Source: Sporomusa ovata DSM 2662 (GTDB taxonomy: Bacteria > Bacillota > Negativicutes > Sporomusales > Sporomusaceae). Taken from it: 64,000 bases of DNA. Below are positions 41,654 through 51,033 of the stretch, in pieces (within the stretch, counting starts at the first letter, position 1; each line of letters starts with the position of its first letter). Both the position numbers and the translations under genes were made by a program. The stretch spans positions 248,053 through 312,052 of the forward strand of contig NZ_ASXP01000005.1 of assembly GCF_000445445.1 (NCBI RefSeq), given 5' to 3'. The notes under the pieces are model-generated. The model saw only the letters and a program-made list of their open reading frames with translations, searched no databases and was not told the DNA's origin.

Positions 41654-44107
41654 TTAGAACCTTTCCGGTATCTTTATTTCCCGCGCCAGGCGCATGCCGT
41701 TTAGCGTTACCAAGAGCGAAGCACCGGTGTCGGCTAACACTGCCAGCCACAAATTGACGAAACCAGCGAAAGTGCCCAGCACAAACAATAATTTTATCAC
41801 CAAAGAAAAGGTAACATTCTGTTTGATAATTGCCACCGTCTTGCGACTGAGCTTCATAACATAGGCCAGTTTGCTCAGATCATCGGACATAAGCGCGATA
41901 TCGGCTGTTTCCAGCGCCGTATCCGATCCGGCCACCCCCATAGCGATACCCACAGTGGCTGTCGCCATGGCGGGAGCGTCGTTGACACCGTCCCCCACCA
42001 TGGCTACGCTGCCATACTTATGAGCCAATTGTTTTAAAACCAGCACTTTGTCTTCCGGCAGCAGTTCGCTATAAAAAGCATCTATATTTAATTTATCAGC
42101 AATGGCTGCTGCCACCCGCTTGTTATCACCAGTCAGCATCGCCATATTTTCCACTCCGGCGGCCTGTAACGCGGCAAGCGCCTTCCTACTATTTGCCCGC
42201 AATGTGTCAGCGACAGCAATGGCACCCAGTACTTGCTGCTTTGTACCGACCAGCATCACAGTTTTGCCTTGCTGTTCCAACTGAATCAACTGCTCTTCGT
42301 AGCTCGCCAAGGCGTGCCCGATTTCTTCAAATAAGCGGCGATTGCCGACATACACCGTCTGATCGCCTATATTGGCCTGGGCTCCCCGGCCAATGAGTGC
42401 CTTAAATTTGGTTACTGACTTTAAAGGTGCATTGCCAGCTTTAGCAACAATCGCCTGGGCCAGCGGGTGCTCTGACCACCTTTCAACCGCCGTGGCCAAC
42501 AGTAACAGTTCTTCTTTGGCAATACCGGTTAACGGCGTCACATCGGTCACCATCGGTTTACCAATGGTCAGCGTCCCAGTTTTGTCAAAGGCCACTGCTT
42601 GAATGCGCCCCATCTGTTCTAAATATGCCCCACCCTTAACCAGCACCCCGCGCCGCGAAGCATTGCCGATAGCGGATACAATCGAAACCGGTGTGGAAAT
42701 GACCAGTGCGCACGGACAAGAGATGACCAGCAACACTAATGCCCGGTAAAACCAAAGATCAAAGGATTGATTGAACACAAGCGACGGAATGAACATCAAA
42801 CCTAACGACGCCAGAATAACGGCCGGTGTATAGTATTTAGCAAAAATATCAACAAACTGCTGCATAGGTGCCTTGTCCGCCTGCGCCTCTTCCACCATGT
42901 GCATGATTTTTGCCAGTGTCGAATCGGCGGTCAGTTTGGTGACAGCAATTTCTAAAGCACCCTGTTCATTAACTGTTCCGGCATAGACCAGGTCACCGAC
43001 CTGTTTTTCCACCGGCATGGACTCGCCGGTAATCGGTGCCTGATTAACGGTAGAAATGCCGTTCACAACATTACCATCCATAGCAATGCGCTCGCCCGGT
43101 TTGACGAGAATGATATCGCCAACCACAATTTCTGCCACTGACAGCCGCAGTTCCTGACCGTCCCGCCGCACCAGCGCTTCCCGCGGCGCTAAGTCCATCA
43201 AGGAGCGAATGGATTCCCTGGTTTTATCCAACGTATAGGCCTGCAGGGCATTGCCCAGCGAGAACAGAAACACAACGGTTGCACCCTCGCTCCATTCCCC
43301 GATGGCTACTGCGCCAACGACTGCAATGGTCATAAGGAAATTGGTATCCATAGTCAGGCTTTTAAGACCATATAGACCACTCTTTGCCACATGATACCCG
43401 CCGACAGCTATAGCTGCAAAATAAAGTGGAATAATGATATTTTTACTCATCCCGACCCAATCCAGCAGGATGGCGGCCAGCAGAGCGACCCCGGAAATAC
43501 TCGTAGCCATCACTCGCGGCTTGCGCCACCAGGCACCGGCCGGCTGAGCGCCAGGCCGGGCAGCCTGACCATCACTGACCGCCTGATAACCCGCCTGCTG
43601 TACAGCTTTGATAATCTTGGATTCGGTCAGAGCATGCTCGACCGTCAATTTGCCGGCGCCAAAATTTACTGTGGCTGACCGGACCCCGGCCAAAGCGGTA
43701 ATCTTTTTCTCCAGTTTGGCGGCGCAGTCAGCGCAGTCCATCCCCGTAATCCTAAACACCGACGTATGATATCCCGGCGCGTCCTGGGCAACCTGCAGTA
43801 TTGCCGCACTATAGCCAAAGCCGCTTACGGTTTTGGTAATCTGGGCCACCTCTAAGAGTGTCTTATCATACACTACTTTTAGCTTGGCCGCCGCAAAATT
43901 TACTTGGGCCTCCCGCACACCCGGCAGTTTGCGGATGCCTTTTTCCAGTTTAGCCGCGCAATCGGCGCAATCCAGCCCGTCAATACTAAAGGTACTATTC
44001 ATCAAATTGGCACTATCTATAGCGGCTGCTGCCTCAGCCGCCGAGGCAACAACATCACGCGAACTGTAGCAGCAGCCACAATGACATGCTTCGGTCTGAG
44101 TTTTCAT
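41654..44107 (-). CDS. cadA: Cd/Zn/Pb-type P1B-ATPase with two HMA domains
   Basis: About 817 residues. A cysteine/histidine-rich N-terminus (EACHCGCCYSS) is followed by two HMA domains with GLDCADCAAKLEK and GMDCADCAAKLEK, then eight membrane helices with the CPC motif SCPCALVIS, the phosphorylation motif DKTGTLT, HPLAQA and GDGVNDAPA. CADC-type HMA sites and CPC are typical of Zn/Cd/Pb exporters. ATG 44107 or 44113 is possible; the former has the better spacing from GGAGG. A CadC-type repressor is encoded upstream, and the operator TATATGA-N8-TCATATA lies 45 bases before the start. Confidence 0.93.
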   Translation of the reverse strand: MKTQTEACHCGCCYSSRDVVASAAEAAAAIDSANLMNSTFSIDGLDCADCAAKLEKGIRKLPGVREAQVNFAAAKLKVVYDKTLLEVAQITKTVSGFGYSAAILQVAQDAPGYHTSVFRITGMDCADCAAKLEKKITALAGVRSATVNFGAGKLTVEHALTESKIIKAVQQAGYQAVSDGQAARPGAQPAGAWWRKPRVMATSISGVALLAAILLDWVGMSKNIIIPLYFAAIAVGGYHVAKSGLYGLKSLTMDTNFLMTIAVVGAVAIGEWSEGATVVFLFSLGNALQAYTLDKTRESIRSLMDLAPREALVRRDGQELRLSVAEIVVGDIILVKPGERIAMDGNVVNGISTVNQAPITGESMPVEKQVGDLVYAGTVNEQGALEIAVTKLTADSTLAKIMHMVEEAQADKAPMQQFVDIFAKYYTPAVILASLGLMFIPSLVFNQSFDLWFYRALVLLVISCPCALVISTPVSIVSAIGNASRRGVLVKGGAYLEQMGRIQAVAFDKTGTLTIGKPMVTDVTPLTGIAKEELLLLATAVERWSEHPLAQAIVAKAGNAPLKSVTKFKALIGRGAQANIGDQTVYVGNRRLFEEIGHALASYEEQLIQLEQQGKTVMLVGTKQQVLGAIAVADTLRANSRKALAALQAAGVENMAMLTGDNKRVAAAIADKLNIDAFYSELLPEDKVLVLKQLAHKYGSVAMVGDGVNDAPAMATATVGIAMGVAGSDTALETADIALMSDDLSKLAYVMKLSRKTVAIIKQNVTFSLVIKLLFVLGTFAGFVNLWLAVLADTGASLLVTLNGMRLAREIKIPERF

Positions 44108-44151
44108 AATCATTATCCCTCCTTGTATGCTGGTTACTTAATTCTTGTAAT

Positions 44152-44173
44152 TATATGATTATATGTTCATATA
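44152..44173. promoter_or_regulatory. CadC operator upstream of cadA
   Basis: TATATGA (44152-44158), eight bases, TCATATA (44167-44173). The identical arms and spacing occur at 44915-44936 before cadC. This is the layout of ArsR/SmtB-family operators. Confidence 0.8.
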
Positions 44174-44498
44174 TATCATAATAAATGATTACATGCCTTC
44201 TTGTCAAGTCCTGGATTGATGTACGCAACGATAGCATATTACGAGTGTGATATGTTGACACTTTTCTACCACTTAGTATGCCAATGGCTTTTGCCAAATA
44301 TCTATCTGTAGCATTACTTTCCAGATACCGTCTTTAGGCGGCTTACGGGCAGGACTTGATGGTGATGGCAAATTGATAACGTAAGCATCAAACAAGAAGG
44401 TAGATAAAAACACGAGCAAAACCTGATGTATAATACTACTCAAGTTTTGCTCTGTTTGATCTTGCTTAAATCTGCAGATTCTAAGCCGCATAATAGTT
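44174..44498. other. Gap between cadA and cadC with a terminator-like hairpin
   Basis: GAGCAAAAC (44415-44423) pairs with GTTTTGCTC (44445-44453) and may end the cadC transcript. A 72-codon minus-strand frame is present but has no ribosome site or recognisable domain, so no gene is called. Confidence 0.45.
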
Positions 44499-44861
44499 CT
44501 AGGTGTGGTTGATATGCTCCAACCCTTGGCACATCAGACCCACTACATGCTCATCATCCAATGAATACCAAGCCACTTTACCATCTTTGCGGAACTTGAC
44601 CAGTCTGGCGGCGCGCAACACTCTAAGCTGGTGAGATATGGCCGACTGCCCCATTGCCAGTGTCTTAGCAATATCGCAAACACACATTTCCCTAAGGGTT
44701 AAGAGATGTAATATTTTAATCCGGGTACTATCGCCTAAAATCTTAAATATTTCAGCCAACTGCTGTACTGTAGGTTCCGCCAACATTTCCTCTTTTGCCC
44801 AGCATATCATCTCCGGATGTTCGCAAGTTTCCTCACACATATCACATACTATGTTTTTCAT
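44499..44861 (-). CDS. cadC: CadC-type ArsR/SmtB metal-responsive repressor
   Basis: A 120-residue winged-helix repressor with GAGGTGACAT before ATG 44861. It has the metal-box LREMCVCDIA (CadC form ELCVCDLA) and an N-terminal Cys-rich arm (CDMCEETCEHPEMICW), which together form the Cd/Pb/Zn thiolate site; the HTH is AKTLAMGQSAISHQLRVLRAARLV. It should release the twin operators before cadA and itself when metal binds. Confidence 0.93.
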   Translation of the reverse strand: MKNIVCDMCEETCEHPEMICWAKEEMLAEPTVQQLAEIFKILGDSTRIKILHLLTLREMCVCDIAKTLAMGQSAISHQLRVLRAARLVKFRKDGKVAWYSLDDEHVVGLMCQGLEHINHT

Positions 44862-44914
44862 ATGTCACCTCAAAAATAGTGTTACCAAGATTCCTTACCC
44901 GTAGGCTATACCTT

Positions 44915-44936
44915 TATATGATTAAATATTCATATA
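44915..44936. promoter_or_regulatory. CadC operator upstream of cadC
   Basis: TATATGA, eight bases, TCATATA, with the same arms and spacing as the site before cadA at 44152-44173. It lies 54 bases upstream of the cadC start, suited to autorepression. Confidence 0.8.
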
Positions 44937-44957
44937 TATAATAGTAATCTCCCAATA

Positions 44958-46211
44958 TCAATCCCGGTTTATTACATGTTCGACACGATCATATGTGAGA
45001 TATTCCCAGATCCATTTCATAAACACCACTGTGCGATTCCGAAAATGGACTAAACGCAGCATATGCATTAAAGACCAAATTATCCAGGCAATAAAACCTT
45101 GGGACTTAAATTTGCCAATATTGACTACCGCGGCGTTACGGCCAATAGTGGCCATAGTCCCGACAGGCCTGTAAACAAATTTCTGCAGTGGACGGCCATT
45201 CATCAGACTGATAATATTTTGGGCAACAACTCCGGCCTGCTGAATAGCAACCGGTGCAACCATCGGCAGCGGAGAGTTTTCCTGTTCAAAGTGCGCTGCA
45301 TCGCCGATAATAAAAACTTCAGCTTTATTCTGGATATGCAAATATTCATTCACAACGACACGATGGGCGCGGTCCTGTTCTTGTTTGAGGTTATCCAGCA
45401 GTTTAGTGGCGCATACACCCGCAGCCCAGATAACTGTATGGGTGGGAATTACTTCCCCGCCTTTTAGTAATAAGGTATTACCGTCAAAACCGCTAACTTG
45501 TACAAGTAACCGTACTTCTATATGCTTGCGAAGTAATATTTCGGCAGTGGCCTCTTGCAACTCTAAAGGCATAACCGGCAACAACGCGTCCGAAGCCTCA
45601 ACCAGCATAATACGTACTTCTTTGAAATTCAGATTATGGTATTCTTTAGCCAATACAAAATGAATGAGTTCGGACAACGCCCCCGCACATTCAACACCAG
45701 TAGGACCACCACCTACTACGACAAAGGTAAGCAGTGAATGGCGTTTTTCCAGATCCGGCTCATGGGCAGCCAATTCGAACATTTTTATGATGTGGTCCCG
45801 GGTAGCAACCGATTGGCCAAGTGTTTTCACACATAAAGCATTCTTGGCTAGGGATTCCATTCCAAAAAAGTTATTTGTACTGCCAGTAGCAACTACCAAG
45901 TAATCAAAAGGAATCTGATGTCCCGTAATTGTAATAACACGGTTATCAGCTAGATCTATATCTATAACCTCATCCATATGGAACTCTATATTTTTTTGGT
46001 CACGAAAAATTGTCCGAATCGGACAGGCTATGTCTTTTTCGGACAAACCGGCAGTCGCTACCTGATACAATAATGGCTGAAATAAATGATAATTATGCTT
46101 ATCGATGATAGTAATCTGTGCAGCTGTATTCGCTAATAGTTTCGCGGCTTGGATACCGCCAAAACCTGCGCCGACAATAATAATATGCGTTTTTTTATCC
46201 ATTTGGCCCAT
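44958..46211 (-). CDS. ndh: Type II NADH dehydrogenase-like FAD oxidoreductase
   Basis: A 417-residue single-subunit dehydrogenase expected to pass electrons from NADH to quinone without pumping protons. The N-terminal FAD motif is HIIIVGAGFGGIQAAKLL, with the NDH-2 hallmark YHLFQPLLYQVATAGL. A second dinucleotide fold (VVVGGGPTGVECAGALSELI) binds NADH, and FIIGDAAHFEQ closes the FAD site. The C-terminal amphipathic region (SLMHMLRLVHFRNRTVVFMKWIWEYLTYDR) is the membrane-binding end. ATG 46211 has AGGAGGG ten bases upstream. Single gene. Confidence 0.92.
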   Translation of the reverse strand: MGQMDKKTHIIIVGAGFGGIQAAKLLANTAAQITIIDKHNYHLFQPLLYQVATAGLSEKDIACPIRTIFRDQKNIEFHMDEVIDIDLADNRVITITGHQIPFDYLVVATGSTNNFFGMESLAKNALCVKTLGQSVATRDHIIKMFELAAHEPDLEKRHSLLTFVVVGGGPTGVECAGALSELIHFVLAKEYHNLNFKEVRIMLVEASDALLPVMPLELQEATAEILLRKHIEVRLLVQVSGFDGNTLLLKGGEVIPTHTVIWAAGVCATKLLDNLKQEQDRAHRVVVNEYLHIQNKAEVFIIGDAAHFEQENSPLPMVAPVAIQQAGVVAQNIISLMNGRPLQKFVYRPVGTMATIGRNAAVVNIGKFKSQGFIAWIIWSLMHMLRLVHFRNRTVVFMKWIWEYLTYDRVEHVINRD

Positions 46212-46465
46212 TTGACTGATGCCCTCCTAGGCTAGAATTAACAATTATGATGTCCCCTAATTTAGTGCCCTCTTAAATTTACTCTTGACCGTACCGTCTA
46301 AAATTGACATAATACATTAAATTAGAATTTCTTAGTTTTTAATTCCAGGTTAATTTTCTAATTCCTTCAAAATATTTATTTTTTTTAAGTATTTATTTTT
46401 ATTTTAGCAGTAACGTTATGACGTAACTACCATAACCCCAAATGCACGAAATTTTTATATTTTCA

Positions 46466-46494
46466 TTGACAGGAGTTACCTATGAGCGTATATT
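46466..46494 (+). promoter_or_regulatory. Sigma-A promoter of the T-box/ilvE transcript
   Basis: TTGACA (46466-46471) and TATATT (46489-46494) are exactly 17 bases apart, with transcription expected near 46501, just before T-box stem I. The preceding 250 bases back to ndh are AT-rich and hold no supported gene. Confidence 0.85.
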
Positions 46495-46520
46495 TAAATA
46501 AGTTACACTTTAACTTAAGA

Positions 46521-46812
46521 TAGTAAATGTGATGAGGGAGAACTTGCGCTCTATGTCGTTTCAGAGAACCGGTGGGTGGTGTGAACCGGTACGATGGGAA
46601 TGCAAACGTCGCTCCTGAACAGCAAGGCTGAACTGCAAAGTAAGCTGCGCCGGTCTCAGCTCCGAAAGGAGTGCAGTCGTTATTCTGCTAGGGTTGTTTG
46701 ACCTGATGAGAGATGCAGATAGTTTTATTTTATCTGTAAAAAGGGTGGTACCGCGAGAATTCTCTTGCCCCTTTAAGTCTATTTGACTTGAAGGGCAAGA
46801 GTTTTTTATTTT
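46521..46812 (+). promoter_or_regulatory. T-box leader with probable valine specifier
   Basis: Stem I starts at GGGAG (46536-46540), pairing with CTCC (46612-46615); TTGC/GCAA closes above. The internal loop between holds ACGTCG on its 3-prime side, giving specifier GTC (Val) at 46608-46610 followed by a purine. The distal stem I element AGAGAACCGGTGGGTGGTG is present. The antiterminator has the invariant AGGGTGGTACCGCG (46742-46755). The terminator stem is 46762-46779 with 46785-46801, then TTTTTTATTTTT. Confidence 0.93.
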
Positions 46813-46928
46813 TACAAGGGGGTATGATGATGAATTACTTGAAAAAAATTGTTTAACGTTGTTTGTCATAATTCATCCTGTCATGGATAGGTTAGCTTAA
46901 TTAATTAATTTAGGAGATGTTACAAATT

Positions 46929-47951
46929 ATGAGTAAATTAGCAAATATTGATTGGGGTAATTTAGGTTTTAGCTATATGAAAACAGACTTTCGTTATGTT
47001 TCTACTTGGAAAGATGGCAAATGGGATGAGGGCGAACTAGTAACTGATAATAAACTTTCAATCAGCGTGGCATCAACCGCATTGCACTATGGACAGCAAT
47101 GTTTCGAGGGATTAAAAGCCTACCGAACCAAGAATGGAGATATCCAACTGTTCCGGCCTTATGAAAATGCCAAACGGATAAATCTCGGTGCTCAACGTCT
47201 GTTAATGCCTGAAATTCCTGAAGAAAAATTTGTCAATGCCGTATTACAAGTAGTGCGAGCCAATGAAACCTATGTTCCTCCCTATGGTACTGGCGCCACT
47301 CTTTATATCAGGCCATTACTAATTGGTGTCGGAGATAATATTGGTGTCGGGCCGGCCCCAGAATATTTATTTTCGATTTTCTGCATCCCTGTCGGTCCCT
47401 ATTTCAAAGGTGGTATGGCGCCTGTCAATTTTACTGTTTCTGACTTTGACCGGGCAGCCCCATATGGAACAGGAGCTGCAAAAGTAGGCGGCAACTATGC
47501 AGCAAGCCTGTACTCCTATCATTTGGCGAAAAAAAACGGGTTCGGTGATTGTATCTACCTTGATCCATTAACTCATACAAAAATCGAAGAAGTCGGCTCA
47601 GCCAATTTCTTCGGTATTACATTAGATAACGAATTTGTCACACCAAAATCGCCTTCAATTTTACCAAGCATTACGAAATATTCCCTGCTCTATTTAGCTA
47701 AGGAGAATTTGGGCTTAAAAGCAACAGAGAGGGACGTTTTGATTGATAATCTTAAAGAGTTTAAAGAAGCGGGTGCTTGCGGAACGGCGGCTGTTATTAC
47801 TCCAATCGGTGGAATAGAGTATAAAGGTAAACTCCATGTCTTCCATAGTGAAACAGAAGTTGGTCCAAATACTACCAAACTATACAACACTCTTTGTGGT
47901 ATTCAATTCGGCGATTTGGAAGCTCCCGCCGGTTGGATTGTTAAAGTCTAG
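46929..47951 (+). CDS. ilvE: Branched-chain amino acid aminotransferase
   Basis: A 340-residue PLP enzyme that converts Val, Leu and Ile to and from their keto acids. ATG 46929 is chosen, 12 bases after AGGAG; ATG 46917 abuts that site. SVASTALHYGQQCFEGLKAYRTKNG and GTGAAKVGGNYAASLY (with the PLP Lys) mark the group II, eukaryote-like BCAT subfamily; DCIYLDPLTHTKIEEVGSANFF follows. Expression is controlled by the upstream T-box reading valine-tRNA charging, consistent with a biosynthetic role. Confidence 0.95.
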   Translation: MSKLANIDWGNLGFSYMKTDFRYVSTWKDGKWDEGELVTDNKLSISVASTALHYGQQCFEGLKAYRTKNGDIQLFRPYENAKRINLGAQRLLMPEIPEEKFVNAVLQVVRANETYVPPYGTGATLYIRPLLIGVGDNIGVGPAPEYLFSIFCIPVGPYFKGGMAPVNFTVSDFDRAAPYGTGAAKVGGNYAASLYSYHLAKKNGFGDCIYLDPLTHTKIEEVGSANFFGITLDNEFVTPKSPSILPSITKYSLLYLAKENLGLKATERDVLIDNLKEFKEAGACGTAAVITPIGGIEYKGKLHVFHSETEVGPNTTKLYNTLCGIQFGDLEAPAGWIVKV

Positions 47952-48110
47952 GAACCTGATTTTGAGTTGTACCGATTATTAATCAGCATTTTCACCTGCA
48001 ATAGAAAACGAGGCAAACCATGTCGAATTAAATGTATCCTTCGCACAGGCTTGCCTCCAATATTTTTTAAATTACAGCTGGCAGCTAAAAAGTATATCTT
48101 TCAGGCTGCA

Positions 48111-48479
48111 TTAAATCAGTGCCGGAAAAAATACGTCATGAATAATCAATTCTTCACTAACGTCATAAATTTTGTGTCGTACTCCTTTGGGCACTCTAAC
48201 TGCCACGCCAGAGATTAATAGGAAATCGCCAACACCATCAATCCACATATTAGCTTTACCAGATAGTGGGAAAAGAATGTCATCTTGTTGCGGATGAATA
48301 TGTTCTGGTACTTCAATCCCTGGTGCCACCTTGACTAACATACAGGTAACGTTTAGATAATGCTCTTTTTGAGAAATATAAGGTTTAATTTTTACCCCGG
48401 GGGCAGTTAAATGATTTTCCCAGGGAATCTGCTCCAGATAGCGCCAATCAGCTGTGGATGTTTTTTTTAATTCTGACAT
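48111..48479 (-). CDS. Small cupin-domain protein
   Basis: A 122-residue single-domain cupin from ATG 48479 with GGAGG seven bases upstream. The barrel motif is VKVAPGIEVPEHIHPQQDDILFPLSGKANMWIDG, with His, His and a downstream His (VPKGVRHKIYDV) for metal binding. No signal peptide. It is the most distal gene of a minus-strand catabolic series; small cupins in such clusters may be isomerases or sensors, but the sequence does not decide. Confidence 0.85.
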   Translation of the reverse strand: MSELKKTSTADWRYLEQIPWENHLTAPGVKIKPYISQKEHYLNVTCMLVKVAPGIEVPEHIHPQQDDILFPLSGKANMWIDGVGDFLLISGVAVRVPKGVRHKIYDVSEELIIHDVFFPALI

Positions 48480-48557
48480 AAAAATACCTCCAAACTTTAT
48501 ATATTTATTTTTTCGCCTATTTAATCCGGGATGCAAATTGTATTACGCTAAAAAGCG

Positions 48558-49610
48558 TTAATCGTTTTTATCACTACATGTTTGGATACCCGCTCTCCAC
48601 TTTGGAAGATCGTTTCCCCTTCTAAAGATTCCATTTACTATATTATTTGGTACTTCGCCGCGCACTACTCGGGCCATGTTTTTTAAAGCATTTTCAATCA
48701 TTCGCTTATATGCCCCCACTGTTACGCCAGACGTATGCGGATTTAGTATTAAACGCTTTTTAGCATTTGCTGAAAGAGTAAGCAAAGGATGATCGTGACC
48801 TGGCGGCTCAGGGGTAAAGGTATCTATAGATGCTCCTGCAAGATGACCTTTTTCCAGTACTTCAGCAAGTGCTTTTTGGTCCACTATTTCACCCCGTGCG
48901 GTGTTGATGAGGATGCTTCCTTGCGGCATCAGTGCTAGTTCTCTCGCCCCAATCAGGCCTCTAGTCTTATCATTCAAAGGAATATGCAAACTTATAACAT
49001 CGCTTGTCTCTAATAACAAGTCAAGTGTTTTGTACTCGATTGAATATTGGCGTTCTACATTAGAAGATTGCCTATGTAAAGCGCAGTAACTGACTGATGC
49101 ACCCATTACTGAGGCAATTTGGGCAACTTTCCTTCCAATATTACCAAACCCGACGAGACCTATCTTACTCCCCTTAACCTCTTTTATCCCCTCTCGCAGT
49201 ATATTGTTTCTAAACGAAAGATAATTTCCTGCCTTAATTTCAGCATCGGCCTCCACTAGCCTTCGCTGTATTGCAATAAGTGATCCAATAACGTATTCAG
49301 CAACTGAAGTTGCATTAGAACCCGGTACGTTAGCCACAGGAATCCCCACACGTATACTCGCGGGAATATCAACACGATCAAATCCCACTCCCATGCATTG
49401 TACAATTTTAATATCGGGAATTCTATCGAGTATAAAAGAGTTGATCATCGCTGCTGACCCAACTGAAAAGAGACAATCTGCCCCTTCACAGGCATTTATA
49501 ATATCAAGATCAGAATATTGATTAGGGAAAAAGATGTTCAACTCTTGAGGAATAACCGGCTTTGCAGAATAAAACTTGTCCTCAGACAGTAAACTAACTA
49601 CTTTTGGCAT
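48558..49610 (-). CDS. D-isomer-specific 2-hydroxyacid dehydrogenase
   Basis: A 350-residue NAD-dependent dehydrogenase with GGAGG before ATG 49610. The Rossmann motif is KIGLVGFGNIGRKVAQIA; INTARGEIVDQKALAEVLEKGHLAGASIDTF provides the catalytic Arg and Glu region, and LNPHTSGVTVGAYKRM carries the catalytic His. The family reduces 2-keto acids or oxidises D-2-hydroxyacids. It has no ACT domain, so it is not a full SerA. In this cluster of sugar-acid-type enzymes it probably handles a keto-acid product or D-hydroxyacid substrate. Confidence 0.88.
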   Translation of the reverse strand: MPKVVSLLSEDKFYSAKPVIPQELNIFFPNQYSDLDIINACEGADCLFSVGSAAMINSFILDRIPDIKIVQCMGVGFDRVDIPASIRVGIPVANVPGSNATSVAEYVIGSLIAIQRRLVEADAEIKAGNYLSFRNNILREGIKEVKGSKIGLVGFGNIGRKVAQIASVMGASVSYCALHRQSSNVERQYSIEYKTLDLLLETSDVISLHIPLNDKTRGLIGARELALMPQGSILINTARGEIVDQKALAEVLEKGHLAGASIDTFTPEPPGHDHPLLTLSANAKKRLILNPHTSGVTVGAYKRMIENALKNMARVVRGEVPNNIVNGIFRRGNDLPKWRAGIQTCSDKND

Positions 49611-49652
49611 GGCAAACCACCTCCGAAAATGCTACAGCTTTCTACGATAATA

Positions 49653-50882
49653 TTACCTTTTTCCGTTAGCCATCTGCCATGATTCCGGATGGTTACGAAG
49701 CAGCAACATACAAACAACGCCTAAAAAAGGTCCAATAGCCAAGAAAGAAAATGCCCATCCCCAGCTGTAATTATCTACAATCAATCCAAATAAGCGTGGC
49801 GTAATTACAGTAATGCCATAACCGAGTACAGACTGCAGCCCTAAGGCTGAACCCATAGCGTGGGCTGGAACCAACTCAGTAAGTCCAGCCTTGAATATAG
49901 CCGAGTCGGCTACAATAAAGAACCCATAGATCAGACCCACTATGATCAACATCCACAAAGAAATCTCAGCCAGCCACCCGAAAAGCAAAGCACAGCAGCC
50001 GCTAATGAGCATAAGTGTTGTGGCAGAAAGACAACGACCATATCTATCTGACACCCAGCCTCCCAGTCCAGGTGAAATTCCTCCCATTGCCGTACAGACA
50101 GCTGCAACTCCCCCCCCGTAACCTATAGCAACAGAAGTTTCATAACCATGAATCGTAAAAGCGTAAGTTATGTAGGCCCCAAGCCAGCCCCAGAAAGCAT
50201 ACAATTCCCACATATGACCTACATAACCTACTATAATTAGCCAAAAAGCTTTACTAGATAACGTGAGAGAAGATTTTTTTTCTGCCTTAGCGACCGATGT
50301 AGCGATAGTAGTCGCCTGTTTTTCGGTTACTAGGAAGAATACGGCTAATGCTGCCGGAAATGCCCAAATTGTTGTCCAGAACAGCCCTGTTTGCCATGAA
50401 TACGCTACTGATAAGGCGGAAGCTAGATAATAAGCACCAGCATAAGCAAATACATTAGAGCAAGTAAAGATGCCGATAATTCGCCCCCGCTTCTGTCTCG
50501 GATACCAAGTGCTAAGGATTTTTATCCCTGGTATATAGAGTCCGCCTTGGCCCAAGCCGGCTAAAGTCCGCCACAAAAGTGCGGCTTGGTAATTATCGGC
50601 AAAAAAGATAAATCCAAGTCCAGCTAGCCCTGTCTCGATCGCACTGAAGGCAAAAATCAAACGGCCACCATATTTATCTGCAAGCCAACCGGTAAATATT
50701 GCTGCTATGACATAACCTAATTGGAAGGCTGATAGTAGCGCACCTACCTGGTCGTTGGATATCGACCATTCCGTACGGAGTATAGGAATTACAGCTGCAA
50801 AGTTATAGCAAATCAACATTGCACCAATTTCACAAAAACAAAGGATCCAAAGGATCCGTTGTTTTTTATTATTTTCGTTCAA
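49653..50882 (-). CDS. MFS transporter, cluster copy 1
   Basis: A 409-residue, 12-helix major facilitator. TTG 50882 follows GGGAGGG. It has GWLADKYGGRLIF (motif A after helix 2) and GGWVSDRYGRCLSA in the second half. It resembles NNP/CynX-like and metabolite MFS proteins rather than drug pumps. Substrate unknown; its place 42 bases before the hydroxyacid dehydrogenase gene suggests an organic acid. Confidence 0.88.
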   Translation of the reverse strand: MNENNKKQRILWILCFCEIGAMLICYNFAAVIPILRTEWSISNDQVGALLSAFQLGYVIAAIFTGWLADKYGGRLIFAFSAIETGLAGLGFIFFADNYQAALLWRTLAGLGQGGLYIPGIKILSTWYPRQKRGRIIGIFTCSNVFAYAGAYYLASALSVAYSWQTGLFWTTIWAFPAALAVFFLVTEKQATTIATSVAKAEKKSSLTLSSKAFWLIIVGYVGHMWELYAFWGWLGAYITYAFTIHGYETSVAIGYGGGVAAVCTAMGGISPGLGGWVSDRYGRCLSATTLMLISGCCALLFGWLAEISLWMLIIVGLIYGFFIVADSAIFKAGLTELVPAHAMGSALGLQSVLGYGITVITPRLFGLIVDNYSWGWAFSFLAIGPFLGVVCMLLLRNHPESWQMANGKR

Positions 50883-51033
50883 GCTTGCCCTCCCATATAT
50901 AACATCCTTGGCATCATAACTGCGAAAAATGTAGTTAATTTGGCTAGCAAATCAACTACATTTCTCGCAGGTTCATTAATCCATATGCTAGCTAAGTTTC
51001 GCACCGAACAAGCAGGCTACTGTCAAAAAAATG

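Noticed and set aside
44273..44491. A 72-codon minus-strand frame between cadA and cadC
   Set aside because: No ribosome site, atypical composition and it includes a terminator-like hairpin; no coding evidence.
46824..46856. A 10-codon frame after the T-box terminator with AAGGGGG upstream
   Set aside because: Three successive ATG codons and a run of Lys without Val or Ile enrichment; too short to support as a leader peptide.
46561..46869. A 102-codon minus-strand frame over the T-box
   Set aside because: It is the complement of a structured RNA with invariant T-box sequence; the frame has no recognisable protein features.
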